Below are positions 23,190-31,220 of a DNA stretch of 64,000 nt, piece by piece (within the stretch, counting starts at the first letter, position 1; each line of letters opens with the position of its first letter). Where the stretch lies: NCBI RefSeq assembly GCF_900091455.1, contig NZ_LT607412.1:4216001-4280000 (forward strand), written 5' to 3'. The stretch is from Micromonospora coriariae (lineage in GTDB: Bacteria; Actinomycetota; Actinomycetes; Mycobacteriales; Micromonosporaceae). The notes under the pieces were generated by a model. It saw only the letters and a list, made by a program, of their open reading frames with translations. It searched no databases and had not been told where the DNA came from. The translations under genes were made by a program, and so were the position numbers.

Positions 23190-24163
23190 CGCTCGACCGC
23201 CCGGTCGGCCAGTTCGTCGGGGGTGGTCCGCTCCTGTTGTCGGCTGTCCGCGGGGACCAACCGGACCCGCTCCACCAGACCGGTGATCGAGTCCAACCGC
23301 CCGGTGCCCAGCCCGTGCCGGGTCACGTTCAACGCCCCGGCGGCGGCGCCGGTGCGGATGGCGGTCCGGATGTCTCCGCCGCCGGCCACCACGGCGGCCA
23401 CCCCGGCGGTCATCGAGTCGCCCGCGCCGCGCGGGTCGGCCGCCTGCAAGCGGGGCATCTCCACCTCGAACAGTTCACCGTCGATGAGCGCGAGGGCCGG
23501 TTCGTCGGCCCGGCTCACCACCACCGTCTCGGCGCCGGCGGCGTGCAGCTCGTACATCGCCCGGGTCAGCTCCGCGGCCTCCTCGTTGCGGACGCGGCCG
23601 TCGCGGATCAGTTCCTCGTGGCTCACCTTCAGGAAGAACACCCCGCTGTCCAGCACCGCGCCGAGGTGATCGCCGGAGAGGTCGACCACCACCCGGCCGC
23701 CGTTGGCACCGAGGTCGGCGGCGAAGCGCCGGTACAGGTCGGCCGGGACGAGCCACGGCTCGTCGGGTCCACTGAGCACGCTCACCGGCGCTCGCAGCCC
23801 CTCGCCGAGGGCCAGGTTGTACAACTCGTCGAGCTCGTGCCGGCCCAGGGGCTGCCCGGGCACGTCGGCGATCTCCTGCCGGGATCCGTCCCGGCGGTCG
23901 TGCACGTACCCGCCGCTGCCGGAGTCGCGGACCACCACCTTGAGGTCCACTCCCTCGCTGACCAGCAGCGGCTCCAGCACCTGGCCGATCTCGCCGCCGA
24001 GCGCGGTGCAGAGCACCACGTCGACCCCGAGCGACATCACCATGCGGGCCTGCCAGACGCCCTGCCCGCCGGGGTGCAGATGCAGTTCGGGCTGGTCGCT
24101 CGGCTGGTCGATGGTCACCGTGAGCTGCGGCGTGGGCGCGAAGACCATCACGTGCCCGCTCAC
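23186..24163 (-). CDS. PfkB-family carbohydrate kinase
   Basis: A 325-residue sugar kinase of the ribokinase/PfkB superfamily. The C-terminal signature DPRGAGDSMTAGVAAV includes the GAGD anion hole and catalytic Asp; an N-terminal PGGQGVWQAR resembles the GG substrate motif. It may phosphorylate a fructose- or tagatose-phosphate type substrate. GTG 24163 overlaps the stop of a seven-codon upstream reading frame, which alone has a good ribosome-binding site. A GTG at 24205 is an alternative start. It forms an operon with surE. Confidence 0.85.
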   Translation of the reverse strand: MSGHVMVFAPTPQLTVTIDQPSDQPELHLHPGGQGVWQARMVMSLGVDVVLCTALGGEIGQVLEPLLVSEGVDLKVVVRDSGSGGYVHDRRDGSRQEIADVPGQPLGRHELDELYNLALGEGLRAPVSVLSGPDEPWLVPADLYRRFAADLGANGGRVVVDLSGDHLGAVLDSGVFFLKVSHEELIRDGRVRNEEAAELTRAMYELHAAGAETVVVSRADEPALALIDGELFEVEMPRLQAADPRGAGDSMTAGVAAVVAGGGDIRTAIRTGAAAGALNVTRHGLGTGRLDSITGLVERVRLVPADSRQQERTTPDELADRAVER

Positions 24164-24180
24164 CGGTCGTACCCGTTCAT
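24160..24180 (-). CDS. possible seven-codon upstream ORF coupled to the PfkB-type kinase
   Basis: MNGYDR-stop begins at ATG 24180, 7 nt after GGAGGG, and its TGA overlaps the GTG start of the kinase. The kinase start has no ribosome-binding site of its own. The arrangement suggests translational coupling, possibly as a leader; alternatively the kinase starts at GTG 24205 and this frame is untranslated. Confidence 0.4.
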   Translation of the reverse strand: MNGYDR

Positions 24181-24341
24181 GCTCACTCCCTCCGTCGCCC
24201 GTCACGGCGGGTGGTTCCCCATCAGCCGACCGTAATGGGAACGGGGTGTGAAAGCCGGGGCAACGGTCCGTGTCCGTCCGGACATTGCCAGCCCGACCGG
24301 GGTACGGGACGATCGTGCGACCAACGGCGGCGGGAGACGGT

Positions 24342-24809
24342 GTGCTCAGGAGCGATACCTTCAGCTACGCCGTCCAGGCCCGGTGCGAGCTCCGGGAGGC
24401 GGCGGCCCTGCTGAGCGACCTGACCCGGCAGGGCGAGTTGCACCCGCTGATCGTCCGGGTCCGCCGGCTGCCGCCCCGCCCCGGTGCCCGGGCCAGCTAC
24501 GCGATCAGCGACCGGCTGGCGGCGGGCCCGCTCCGCTTCCGGACCAGCTACCAGGCGGACGTGCTGATCAGCGAGGACGACGAGATCGTGACGGTGGCCC
24601 GCCAGTGGCCGGCCACCACGGTGCGCAACCACACCCGGCTACGCGGCGAGCCGGACGGCCTGGTCCGAATCGATGTCGAGATCACCCTGACCGCGCCGGC
24701 CCCGCTGTTCCGGTACGCGTTCCGCCAGGCCCGGGCAGCCCACCTGGCCCTGGCCACCCGGCTGGGCGCGGCCCTGGACCGCGCGGCCGGCTCCCCGCCC
24801 GCCGGCTGA
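24342..24809 (+). CDS. SRPBCC/START-like protein
   Basis: A 155-residue protein: FSYAVQARCELREAAALLSD is the opening strand and helix of a START-like fold, and FRYAFRQARAAHLALATRLG the closing long helix. Such folds hold hydrophobic ligands in a cavity. GTG 24342 has GGGAG 5 nt upstream and is preferred over an upstream GTG at 24270. It converges with the DUF2269-like gene. No ligand is suggested by the neighbours. Confidence 0.7.
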   Translation: MLRSDTFSYAVQARCELREAAALLSDLTRQGELHPLIVRVRRLPPRPGARASYAISDRLAAGPLRFRTSYQADVLISEDDEIVTVARQWPATTVRNHTRLRGEPDGLVRIDVEITLTAPAPLFRYAFRQARAAHLALATRLGAALDRAAGSPPAG

Positions 24810-24861
24810 TCGCCCGCCGCGCACCCGCGTCCGGCGCCCGGCCGCCCGCGAAGGTCACGCT

Positions 24862-24910
24862 CGATCCTGGATGTGGTGGTCTGCGCGCGGGGAGGCCACT
24901 AGATCCTGGT
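24862..24910. repeat. GATCCTGG-flanked imperfect palindrome
   Basis: Two direct GATCCTGG copies (24863-24870 and 24902-24909) flank GTGGTCT...AGGCCAC, an imperfect hairpin around GCGCGCGGGG. The element lies between convergent genes and supplies the last codons and TAG stop of the minus-strand gene. It resembles the other palindromic elements in placement but not in sequence. Confidence 0.45.
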
Positions 24911-25417
24911 TGCGGCGCGATCATGTCCGGTCCGCCCCGCGACTGTGGGCCGCGCCGCCGGCCGTCGCCCCCACGGCTTGTACGTGGACAGCACCGTCGC
25001 GATGATCATGAGACTGGTCGACACGGCCGGTGCGATCACGAGGTCGGCGCGGTCCCGGGCGGGCAGGGCGGCGCCCAGCGCGCCGGCGTGCCGCAGGTTC
25101 GGGGTGAGCAGGAACAGCACAAGCCCTACCATCACCGTGGTGATCACTAGTTTGACCAGCACCCAGCGGTAGCGCAGCAGGCCCCACGGGGTGAGCAGCG
25201 CGCTGGCCACGCCGACCAGCCAGACCAGCACGCTCAACGGCGCGAACAGCACGGTGCCGACCAGCGCGGCGACCGGATAGACGACGGCCGGGTCGGCGCC
25301 GCGCTGCGCCGCGACGCCGAGCGTGAGCAGCGTCAGGTCGGCGCCGAGCCAGCCGAGCGAGGTGACCAGGTGCAGGGTGAGCAGAGCCTTGCGGGCGGTG
25401 GGCGGGATCCGGCGCAT
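24899..25417 (-). CDS. four-helix integral membrane protein (DUF2269-like)
   Basis: A 172-residue membrane protein with four hydrophobic helices (ALLTLHLVTSLGWLGADLTL; PVAALVGTVLFAPLSVLVWL; LVKLVITTVMVGLVLFLLT; APAVSTSLMIIATVLST). The layout and the His in the first helix resemble the DUF2269/CopD-like group, some of which may bind haem or metal. ATG 25417 lies 6 nt after CAGCAT, so translation may be leaderless. Its last six codons come from the palindromic element at 24862-24910. Function is unknown. Confidence 0.65.
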   Translation of the reverse strand: MRRIPPTARKALLTLHLVTSLGWLGADLTLLTLGVAAQRGADPAVVYPVAALVGTVLFAPLSVLVWLVGVASALLTPWGLLRYRWVLVKLVITTVMVGLVLFLLTPNLRHAGALGAALPARDRADLVIAPAVSTSLMIIATVLSTYKPWGRRPAARPTVAGRTGHDRAATRI

Positions 25418-25423
25418 ACCAGG

Positions 25424-25429
25424 ATGCTG
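25424..25429 (-). promoter_or_regulatory. candidate -10 hexamer of a leaderless promoter (four-helix protein)
   Basis: CAGCAT, then CCTGGT, then ATG 25417 on the minus strand; there is no ribosome-binding site in the gap. Confidence 0.35.
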
Positions 25430-25470
25430 CCCGCCGGGCCCGGCCCGGACGTCCGACCGTCGGCGACATC

Positions 25471-25528
25471 CCGGGTACGTCCGTTGACGTACCCGGGGGC
25501 CGGCGCCCCGCGAGGCGGGGCACCGGCC
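25471..25528. terminator. double hairpin after the VldE-like gene
   Basis: Two adjacent hairpins: CCGGGTACGT-ccgttg-ACGTACCCGG (25471-25496, perfect 10 bp) and GGCCGGCGCCCCGC-gag-GCGGGGCACCGGCC (25498-25528, 13 of 14 pairs). They follow the minus-strand stop at 25535 and should end that transcript. Confidence 0.65.
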
Positions 25529-25534
25529 GGTGGG

Positions 25535-26599
25535 TCAGTACACCGACAGGTGCACGTGGTTGGTGTGGTCGCTGGACGGGTCGCCGCCCGCCCCGCTGTA
25601 CGACTTCCACCCGCTGCTGGGCAGCCAGATCTGCCTGTACCAGATCACGTACAGCACCGCGAGCCGGTCGGCGTTGCGGATGAAGTACGCGGCCAGGTTG
25701 TTGCCGTACGTCTTGTCGCCGCCTGTGGCGTCGCCGCCGAAGCCGCCCTTCTGGGCGGCGAAGTCGCAGGCCCGGCCCTTCGGGTGCTCGCCGGAGCCGC
25801 CGTTGCGGTGGCAGGAGACGTACCGGGTGAAGCCGGCGGCCTTGGCCTGGTTGAGCGCGTGCAGGGTGCGCGGGGTGATGCAGCCGCTGGCCGGGGTGGG
25901 GTCGTTGACGCTGCACGACTCCGACGGCCAGGAGCCGTCGGAGTTGCGCGGGGCGGCCGTGGCGTTGGCAGTGGAGGTGCCCCGGTTGGAGCCGCTGTCG
26001 GCGGTCGTGCGGGCCTTCGTGGTGGCCACGGTCAGGGCCCGTTCGGCCTGGTCCTTGCGCTTGGCCATGACCGTGACCTGCTTGCGCTGCTCACGGATCT
26101 CGCCGTCCAGGGCGATGCGGGTGCGGTTGACCTCATCCCTGGTGGCGGTGAGGTCGCGCAGCGCCCGGTCCTCGTTGGCGGCGACCGCGTCCAGCGTGCG
26201 GGCACGGTCCATGAAGCCCTCGGGGGTGCTGCTGTTGAGCAGCGCCGACACCGTGCCGAGCCGGCCGGTGCGGTAGGCCAGTCCGGCGATCTCGTCGACC
26301 TTGCCGCTGCGCGCCGTCAGTTCGGTCTCGGTGGTCTTCAGCTGGGTGGCGAGTTGCTGCTGCCGCTGTACGGAGGTGTCCAGGGCGCGCTTCGCGTCCA
26401 GGTATCCCTTGCTGGCCGCCTCCAGTTGGGCCCGCAGCGCCGGGGTGCCGCCCTCTTCGTCGCCGTCGGGTGCCGCGGCGGCCCGCTGGCCGGTCGGGGG
26501 AGCGGCCGAGGCGGCGCCGGCCGGGATCGCGAGGCCGAGGGCGAACATCGCGACGATCAGGGCCGCCAGTCGGGCGGCGGGTGGTCGTGCTGGTACCAC
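25535..26599 (-). CDS. secreted coiled-coil protein with VldE/ARB-07466-like C-terminal domain
   Basis: A 354-residue exported cell-envelope protein. Residues 1-33 are a signal peptide, about 50-215 form a long coiled coil like that of RipA/EnvC-type wall hydrolase regulators, and about 235-354 form a compact Cys-containing domain (GCITPRTLHALNQAKA, SCHRNGGSGEHPKGRACDFA, SSDHTNHVHLS). HPKGRACDF and HVH resemble D-Ala-D-Ala peptidase-like metal sites, so wall cleavage is possible but unproven. GTG 26599 has AAGGA upstream. A cyclic-di-AMP riboswitch lies immediately upstream, as for other actinobacterial wall enzymes. Confidence 0.82.
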   Translation of the reverse strand: MVPARPPAARLAALIVAMFALGLAIPAGAASAAPPTGQRAAAAPDGDEEGGTPALRAQLEAASKGYLDAKRALDTSVQRQQQLATQLKTTETELTARSGKVDEIAGLAYRTGRLGTVSALLNSSTPEGFMDRARTLDAVAANEDRALRDLTATRDEVNRTRIALDGEIREQRKQVTVMAKRKDQAERALTVATTKARTTADSGSNRGTSTANATAAPRNSDGSWPSESCSVNDPTPASGCITPRTLHALNQAKAAGFTRYVSCHRNGGSGEHPKGRACDFAAQKGGFGGDATGGDKTYGNNLAAYFIRNADRLAVLYVIWYRQIWLPSSGWKSYSGAGGDPSSDHTNHVHLSVY

Positions 26600-26607
26600 T
26601 ACGCGTG

Positions 26608-26745
26608 TCCTTCCGTCAGCCGCCGACCGGGTTAGCTGACGGGTTCGGGACGGAAGATCCCTACCGCTGAACGCGGATGCACCCCAGGAACATGGTTCCC
26701 CGGTTCGCCCGCTCGGGCGATTAGGCGGCGGCCGCCACCGGCGCC
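26608..26745 (-). ncRNA. cyclic-di-AMP (ydaO/yuaA) riboswitch
   Basis: On the minus strand the leader contains the landmarks of the ydaO class in order: CGCCTAATCGCC, GGGCGAACCGGGGAACC, TGGGGTGCATC, GCGGTAGGG, TTCCGTCCCGAACCCGTCAG, then GTCGGCGGCTGACGGAAGGA just before the start codon. In actinobacteria this class sits before cell-wall hydrolases and turns expression off when c-di-AMP is high, linking wall remodelling to osmotic state. The placement upstream of a secreted wall protein fits exactly. Boundaries are approximate. Confidence 0.85.
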
Positions 26746-26777
26746 GGGAGGGCGCCGCCGGGTGGAGGCCGGGACCG

Positions 26778-26783
26778 AGCCTA
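26778..26783 (-). promoter_or_regulatory. candidate -10 of the riboswitch transcript
   Basis: TAGGCT lies about 35 nt upstream of the riboswitch 5' edge on the minus strand. A clear -35 is not visible, so this is a weak call. Confidence 0.3.
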
Positions 26784-26878
26784 CCGGTGCCGGTGGGGCC
26801 GGTGCAGCCGATGTGACGGACGGTGCGTGCGTTGTCACGGGAAATTCCGACTAAGCCGAGTAAAACTCCTGAAACGCC

Positions 26879-27796
26879 CTACCACTCGACCGAACCGCAG
26901 GCACCGGGCGCTGCGCCTGGTTCGATCTGCAACGTCGCGTGCTCGATCCGGAAGTCCTCGTGCAGGGCGGTGCGCGCCGCGGTGAGCACCACCCCGACAT
27001 CCGCGCCGGGCGCCATTGTCAGGTGCGCGGAGGCCACCTCCATGCCCGAGGTGAGCGTCCAGACGTGCAGGTCGTGCACCTCCACCACGCCGGGCACCGC
27101 GGCCAGCCGGTCGTGCACGGCGGTGACCTGGAGATGTTCCGGGGCGGCCTGCACCAGGATGCGGACCGCGGCCCGTCCCAGCCGCCACGTGCGCGGCAGG
27201 ATGAACACGCCGATGGCGACCGCGACCAGTGGGTCGGCCCACCACCAGTCGGTGACCTGGATGAGCAGCGCCGCGCCGATCACGCCGAGCGAGCCGAGCA
27301 GGTCGCCGAACACCTCCAGGTAGGCGCCCTGAAGGTTGATGCTCTCCCGGGCCCCGGCGCGGAGCAGGCCGAAGGCGGCCAGGTTGGCGAGGAGGCCGAG
27401 TGCGGCCACCGCGAGCATCGGGCCGGCCAGCACCTCGTGCGGGTCGCCGAACCGACCGATCGCCTCGATCACCACGTAGACCGCGACACCGGACAGCAGG
27501 ACCGCGTTGGCCAGCGCGGCGAGCACCTCGAGCCGGTAGAGCCCGAAGGTGCGTTGCGGATCGCCGGTGGCCTGCCGGGTGGCGGTGATCGCGGCGAGCG
27601 CCATCCCGATGCCGAGCACGTCGGTGAACATGTGGCCGGCGTCGGAGAGCAGGGCCAGGGAGCCGGTGTGGAACGCGGCCACCGCCTCGACCACCATCAG
27701 GGCGGCGAGCAGCCCGAACGCTGTCCAGAGCCGCCCCCGGTGCTGGTGCGCGGCGTTGGCGACCGACCCGTGGTGGTGGTCATGACCTGCGCCCAC
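26879..27796 (-). CDS. CDF-family metal cation exporter (zinc type)
   Basis: A 305-residue cation diffusion facilitator that exports Zn2+ or similar ions against protons. It begins with the His-rich GAGHDHHHG, has six membrane helices with HTGSLALLSDAGHMFTDVLG (the HxxxD site) and a second Asp pair region AYLEVFGDLLGSLGV, and ends in the cytosolic ferredoxin-like domain (VHDLHVWTLTSGMEVASAH). GTG 27796 has GGAGG 8 nt upstream. A good promoter with a palindrome in its spacer precedes it, suggesting metal-dependent repression. Confidence 0.93.
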   Translation of the reverse strand: MGAGHDHHHGSVANAAHQHRGRLWTAFGLLAALMVVEAVAAFHTGSLALLSDAGHMFTDVLGIGMALAAITATRQATGDPQRTFGLYRLEVLAALANAVLLSGVAVYVVIEAIGRFGDPHEVLAGPMLAVAALGLLANLAAFGLLRAGARESINLQGAYLEVFGDLLGSLGVIGAALLIQVTDWWWADPLVAVAIGVFILPRTWRLGRAAVRILVQAAPEHLQVTAVHDRLAAVPGVVEVHDLHVWTLTSGMEVASAHLTMAPGADVGVVLTAARTALHEDFRIEHATLQIEPGAAPGACGSVEW

Positions 27797-27831
27797 GAGA
27801 CCACCCTCCGCCGTCGATCGGGACCGGGTCA

Positions 27832-27860
27832 AATGTATGCTCACATCGCTATGTATGCAA
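27832..27860 (-). promoter_or_regulatory. CDF exporter promoter with embedded operator-like palindrome
   Basis: TTGCAT (27855-27860) and TACATT (27832-27837) are spaced by exactly 17 bp on the minus strand. The palindrome GC-N2-ACAT-N4-ATGT-N2-GC (27839-27858) fills the spacer, and ATGTATGC is repeated directly at 27833 and 27851. ArsR/SmtB-type metal sensors bind AT-rich palindromes placed like this. The sensor gene is not adjacent. Confidence 0.6.
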
Positions 27861-27902
27861 GTGTACGACAGGTCGCCGGCCCGCGAGGGGCACCGCCGCA
27901 GG

Positions 27903-30020
27903 TCAGCCCGTCGGGTCGATGGTGGTGAGGCGCTGGGTAGCGCGGGAGAGCGCGACGTAGAGGGTGCGTACCCCGGCGCCCGGATCCGCCCGGATCTCGC
28001 TCGGTGCGACAAGCACCACCCCGTCGTACTCCATGCCCTTGGCCTCCAGGCTGGTCACCACCTGCAGCCGCGGCGCACCGAGCGCGCCGAGCCAACCCGC
28101 GACCTCGTCACGGCGGGGGACCGGCGTGATCACCCCGACCGTGCCCTCCACCTCGGCCAGCAGCCCGGTGGCCGCCTCCACGGTCGCGGTCTCCAGCTCG
28201 ATGGCGGGCACCGCCAGCTCGACCGGATCGACCCCGGTGGAGCGGACGGCGGTCGGCAGCGGCAGGTCGGGGTAGATCCGGCGGATCTCCGCCGCCGCCA
28301 CCGCGAAGATCTCCGAGGAGTTGCGGTAGTTGGTGGTCAGCGTGAAGTCGTGCCTCTTGCGGCGGCCCAGCGCCTGGTCCCGGGCCCGGTCCAGCTCCTC
28401 CGGATCACCGGTCCACGCGGTCTGCGCCGGGTCGCCCACCACCGTCCAGGAGGCCAGCCGGCCGCGCCGACCGACCATGCGCCACTGCATCGGCGAGACG
28501 TCCTGGGCCTCGTCCACCACGACGTGCGCGTACTCCCGGTAGTCCGCCGGCCGCTCCCGGGCCGCCGCCCGCGCGGCCCGCTGCCGGTCGCCGAAGCTGC
28601 TCAGCTCGCGGACCCCGCCCGCGAGCTGGAACGGGTCACGCCGGGCGCGGGCCGGCTGCGCCGGCTTGCCGAGCAGCGCGTCCAGCTCGTCCAGCAGCGC
28701 CACGTCGGCGATGGTCAGCCCGGCGGCGTCCAGATTCTGGTACGCCGCGCTGAGCAGCCGGATCTCGGCGGTGGACAGGATCCCGTCCGCGTACCGGCGC
28801 AGACGGTCCGGCCGGGCCAGCCAGTCGAGCACGTGCCGGGGGTGCAGCCGCGGCCACCATGCCTTGAGAAACTCCCGGAACTCCGGCCGGGTGGCGATCT
28901 CGTCCTCGAAGGCCCGCTGCTCCGGCAGCCGGCCGATGCCCAACCGGCGGGCCTGCGCCCACAGCGCGGCGAAGACACCGTCGAAGCCGGCCCGGCGGAC
29001 CTCGTTGCGCCGGGCGCCCCGGTGCAGCACACGGTCCCGGATCCCGTCCAGTTCGGCCCGGTCCAGCCGCAGCAGCGTGCCGCGGTAGAGCAGCCGCAGT
29101 TCGCCCGGGCCACCCGGTACCGCGTCCCGCACCGCGCGCTCCAGCACCCGGCGCATCCGCAGCGAACCCTTCACCGCCGCCACCTCTGGCGAATCGGTGC
29201 GGGTGGCGGTCATGCCCGGGAAGAGGGTGCCCAGCGAGTGCAGGGTCGCGGTGTCCTCGCCGAGCGAGGGCAGCACCGAGGCGATGTACTCGACGAACAC
29301 CGAGGACGGGCCGACCACCAGGATGCCGCCCCCGGCGTACCGGCTGCGGTCGGAGTACAGCAGGTAGGCGGCACGGTGCAGGGCGACGGCGGTCTTGCCG
29401 GTGCCCGGGCCGCCGGCGACGATCGTCACCCCGGAGCCGGGCGAGCGGATCGCCTCGTCCTGTTCCCGCTGGATCGTCGCCACGATGTCGCGCATGCCCC
29501 GTCCGGTGGCGCGGGACAGGGTCGCCAGGAGAGCCCCGTCGCCGACCACAGTCATCCCCTCGGGGGCGGCGGCCGGGTCCAGCAGGTCGTCCTCGATCCG
29601 GGTGACCCGCTCGTTGCGCGACTGGATGGTGCGCCGGCGCACCACGCCCAGCGGCTGGGCCGGGGTGGCCTGGTAGAAGGCGGCGGCGGCCGGCGCCCGC
29701 CAGTCGACCACCAGCGTGGTCGCGTCCTCGTCACGGATGCCGAGCCGACCGACGTGCAGCACCTGCCGGTCCCGCAGGTCCAGCCGGCCGAAGACCAGCC
29801 CCTCGTGCTCGGCGTCGAGGGTGTGCCGCCGCTGCGCGGCGTGAAAGACCATGGCGTCGCGCTCGACGAGCGCGCCGAACGTGCCCACCCGGGCCATCCG
29901 GTAGCCGTCCCGCTCGGCGCGGACCGCCGACTGCCGCAGTTCGGCGAGTCGGGCGTACACCCGGTCGAGGTGCCGTTGCTCGACGGCGATCTCCTGCTCC
30001 AGGGCGGTCTGGTCGGTCAA
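27903..30020 (-). CDS. helD: HelD-type RNA polymerase-recycling helicase
   Basis: A 705-residue UvrD/Rep-like superfamily 1 ATPase of the HelD group. The N-terminal coiled coil (ALEQEIAVEQRHLDRVYARL) is the part that enters the RNA polymerase channel. Walker A is GGPGTGKTAVALHR, motif II VVDEAQDVSPMQW, and motif III VGDPAQTAW, with C-terminal motifs near SLEAKGMEYDGVVLV. HelD removes stalled RNA polymerase from DNA, and some actinobacterial versions confer rifampicin tolerance. A TTG at 30020 follows AAGGAG by 6 nt and gives the normal family N-terminus. No rifampicin-associated element is recognisable upstream. Confidence 0.92.
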   Translation of the reverse strand: MTDQTALEQEIAVEQRHLDRVYARLAELRQSAVRAERDGYRMARVGTFGALVERDAMVFHAAQRRHTLDAEHEGLVFGRLDLRDRQVLHVGRLGIRDEDATTLVVDWRAPAAAAFYQATPAQPLGVVRRRTIQSRNERVTRIEDDLLDPAAAPEGMTVVGDGALLATLSRATGRGMRDIVATIQREQDEAIRSPGSGVTIVAGGPGTGKTAVALHRAAYLLYSDRSRYAGGGILVVGPSSVFVEYIASVLPSLGEDTATLHSLGTLFPGMTATRTDSPEVAAVKGSLRMRRVLERAVRDAVPGGPGELRLLYRGTLLRLDRAELDGIRDRVLHRGARRNEVRRAGFDGVFAALWAQARRLGIGRLPEQRAFEDEIATRPEFREFLKAWWPRLHPRHVLDWLARPDRLRRYADGILSTAEIRLLSAAYQNLDAAGLTIADVALLDELDALLGKPAQPARARRDPFQLAGGVRELSSFGDRQRAARAAARERPADYREYAHVVVDEAQDVSPMQWRMVGRRGRLASWTVVGDPAQTAWTGDPEELDRARDQALGRRKRHDFTLTTNYRNSSEIFAVAAAEIRRIYPDLPLPTAVRSTGVDPVELAVPAIELETATVEAATGLLAEVEGTVGVITPVPRRDEVAGWLGALGAPRLQVVTSLEAKGMEYDGVVLVAPSEIRADPGAGVRTLYVALSRATQRLTTIDPTG

Positions 30021-30127
30021 CGCACGCTCCTTCGATCTCGCCGGCAAGCGGCGCGAACCGCGCAGGCCAACCGCAGAAGGGTACGGCCCCGGGCCCGACC
30101 TCCCGCGCCCGAGGTGCGCGAACGTGG

Positions 30128-31072
30128 TCAGACACCCGTCCCGGCGGGGGTCGTGCCGCTCGCGCGGGGCGCCGGCCCGGCGAGTACCCGGCTCAGGACA
30201 GCCGTCAGCGCCGCGTTCACCTCGTGCGGGCGTTCCATCATCAGCATGTGCCCGGCGCCCGGGCAGACGGTCAGGTCGGTGGCCGGCAGTACCGCGGCGA
30301 TCGACTCGGCGCACGGCGGCGGGGTCAGCCGGTCCCGGTCGCCGACCAGCGCGGCCGCCGGCAGGTGGGCCAGCGCGGCGAGGGTGTCCAACCGGTGCTG
30401 GGCGCCGATCGAGGCGCGGAATCCGCCGATCGAGCGTAGCGAGGCGCGGGCCACCGCCGAGGTCACCAGCCGGATGTCGGCCGGCTCGCAGCGGTCGCCG
30501 AAGAGCATCCACCGGATGCTCGGTTGCAGCGCGCGCAGCAGCGCCCGGGGTGCGCGCCACGAACCGCACCGGGCCAGCACCCCGGCACCGGTCGTCTCGG
30601 CCAGCCGGATCAGCCGGGCGATCCGGGGCGACAGCCCGTAGACCGTGTGCGTGTGCCCCTCGGCGGTGGTCGAGACGAAGACCAGGCCGGCGGTCCGGGA
30701 GGCGAAGTGCGCCGGGTGGCGGTGTGCGTACTCCATGATCGTCATGCCGCCCATCGAGTGCCCGACCAGGACCACCCGCCCGGTCGGCGCGACCGCGTCG
30801 AGTACCGCGACCAGGTCGTCGCCGAGCTGGGCCAGGGTGGCCGTGGGCAGCGGCATGCAACTGGACCGGCCGTGCCCCCGCGCGTCGTAGGTGACCACCC
30901 GCACCGCGTCACCGGACGCCCCGGTGAGGGCGTCGACCTGCCGGTGCCAGCTGCGCCCGTCCAGCGTCCAGCCGTGCAGCAGGACGGCGGTGACCGGGGC
31001 GTCCGTCGGCCCCGTCGCCTCGACGTGCAGACGTACCCCGTCGGGCAGACCGACCTCGAACCGCTCCGGCAT
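30128..31072 (-). CDS. alpha/beta hydrolase
   Basis: A 314-residue hydrolase. The nucleophile elbow is VGHSMGGMT (Ser), preceded by VLLHGWTLDGRSWHRQVDAL (oxyanion loop) and YDARGHGRSS; the acid is probably in ALVGDRDRLTPP and the His in PGAGHMLMMERP. Such enzymes act on esters, epoxides or halides; nothing identifies the substrate. ATG 31072 has GGAGG 5 nt upstream. It precedes helD by 107 bp on the same strand and may be co-transcribed. Confidence 0.88.
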   Translation of the reverse strand: MPERFEVGLPDGVRLHVEATGPTDAPVTAVLLHGWTLDGRSWHRQVDALTGASGDAVRVVTYDARGHGRSSCMPLPTATLAQLGDDLVAVLDAVAPTGRVVLVGHSMGGMTIMEYAHRHPAHFASRTAGLVFVSTTAEGHTHTVYGLSPRIARLIRLAETTGAGVLARCGSWRAPRALLRALQPSIRWMLFGDRCEPADIRLVTSAVARASLRSIGGFRASIGAQHRLDTLAALAHLPAAALVGDRDRLTPPPCAESIAAVLPATDLTVCPGAGHMLMMERPHEVNAALTAVLSRVLAGPAPRASGTTPAGTGV

Positions 31073-31207
31073 CGCCACCTCCCAGGGCCCGCCCGGCACC
31101 AACCGCACCGGCTTACCCGGCGGTAACACGGGCTACCCGCCAGGACACCACGCCAATCACCGGGCAGCGAACATTCCCGACCCCGCCCGTGGCCGCCCAC
31201 AGCGCGC

Positions 31208-31213
31208 CAAGCT
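31208..31213 (+). promoter_or_regulatory. candidate -10 hexamer of a leaderless promoter (carbonic anhydrase)
   Basis: CAAGCT, 7 nt, then ATG 31221, with no ribosome-binding site in the gap. This is the weakest of the leaderless candidates. Confidence 0.3.
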
Positions 31214-31220
31214 GAACGGC

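Noticed and set aside
24921..25916. 331-residue minus-strand frame across two genes
   Set aside because: It spans the terminators and the end of a recognised gene and has no start signal or domain.
30021..30127. Rifampicin-associated element upstream of helD
   Set aside because: A small CGCCG-N5-CGGCG hairpin is present, but the sequence does not match the known element.
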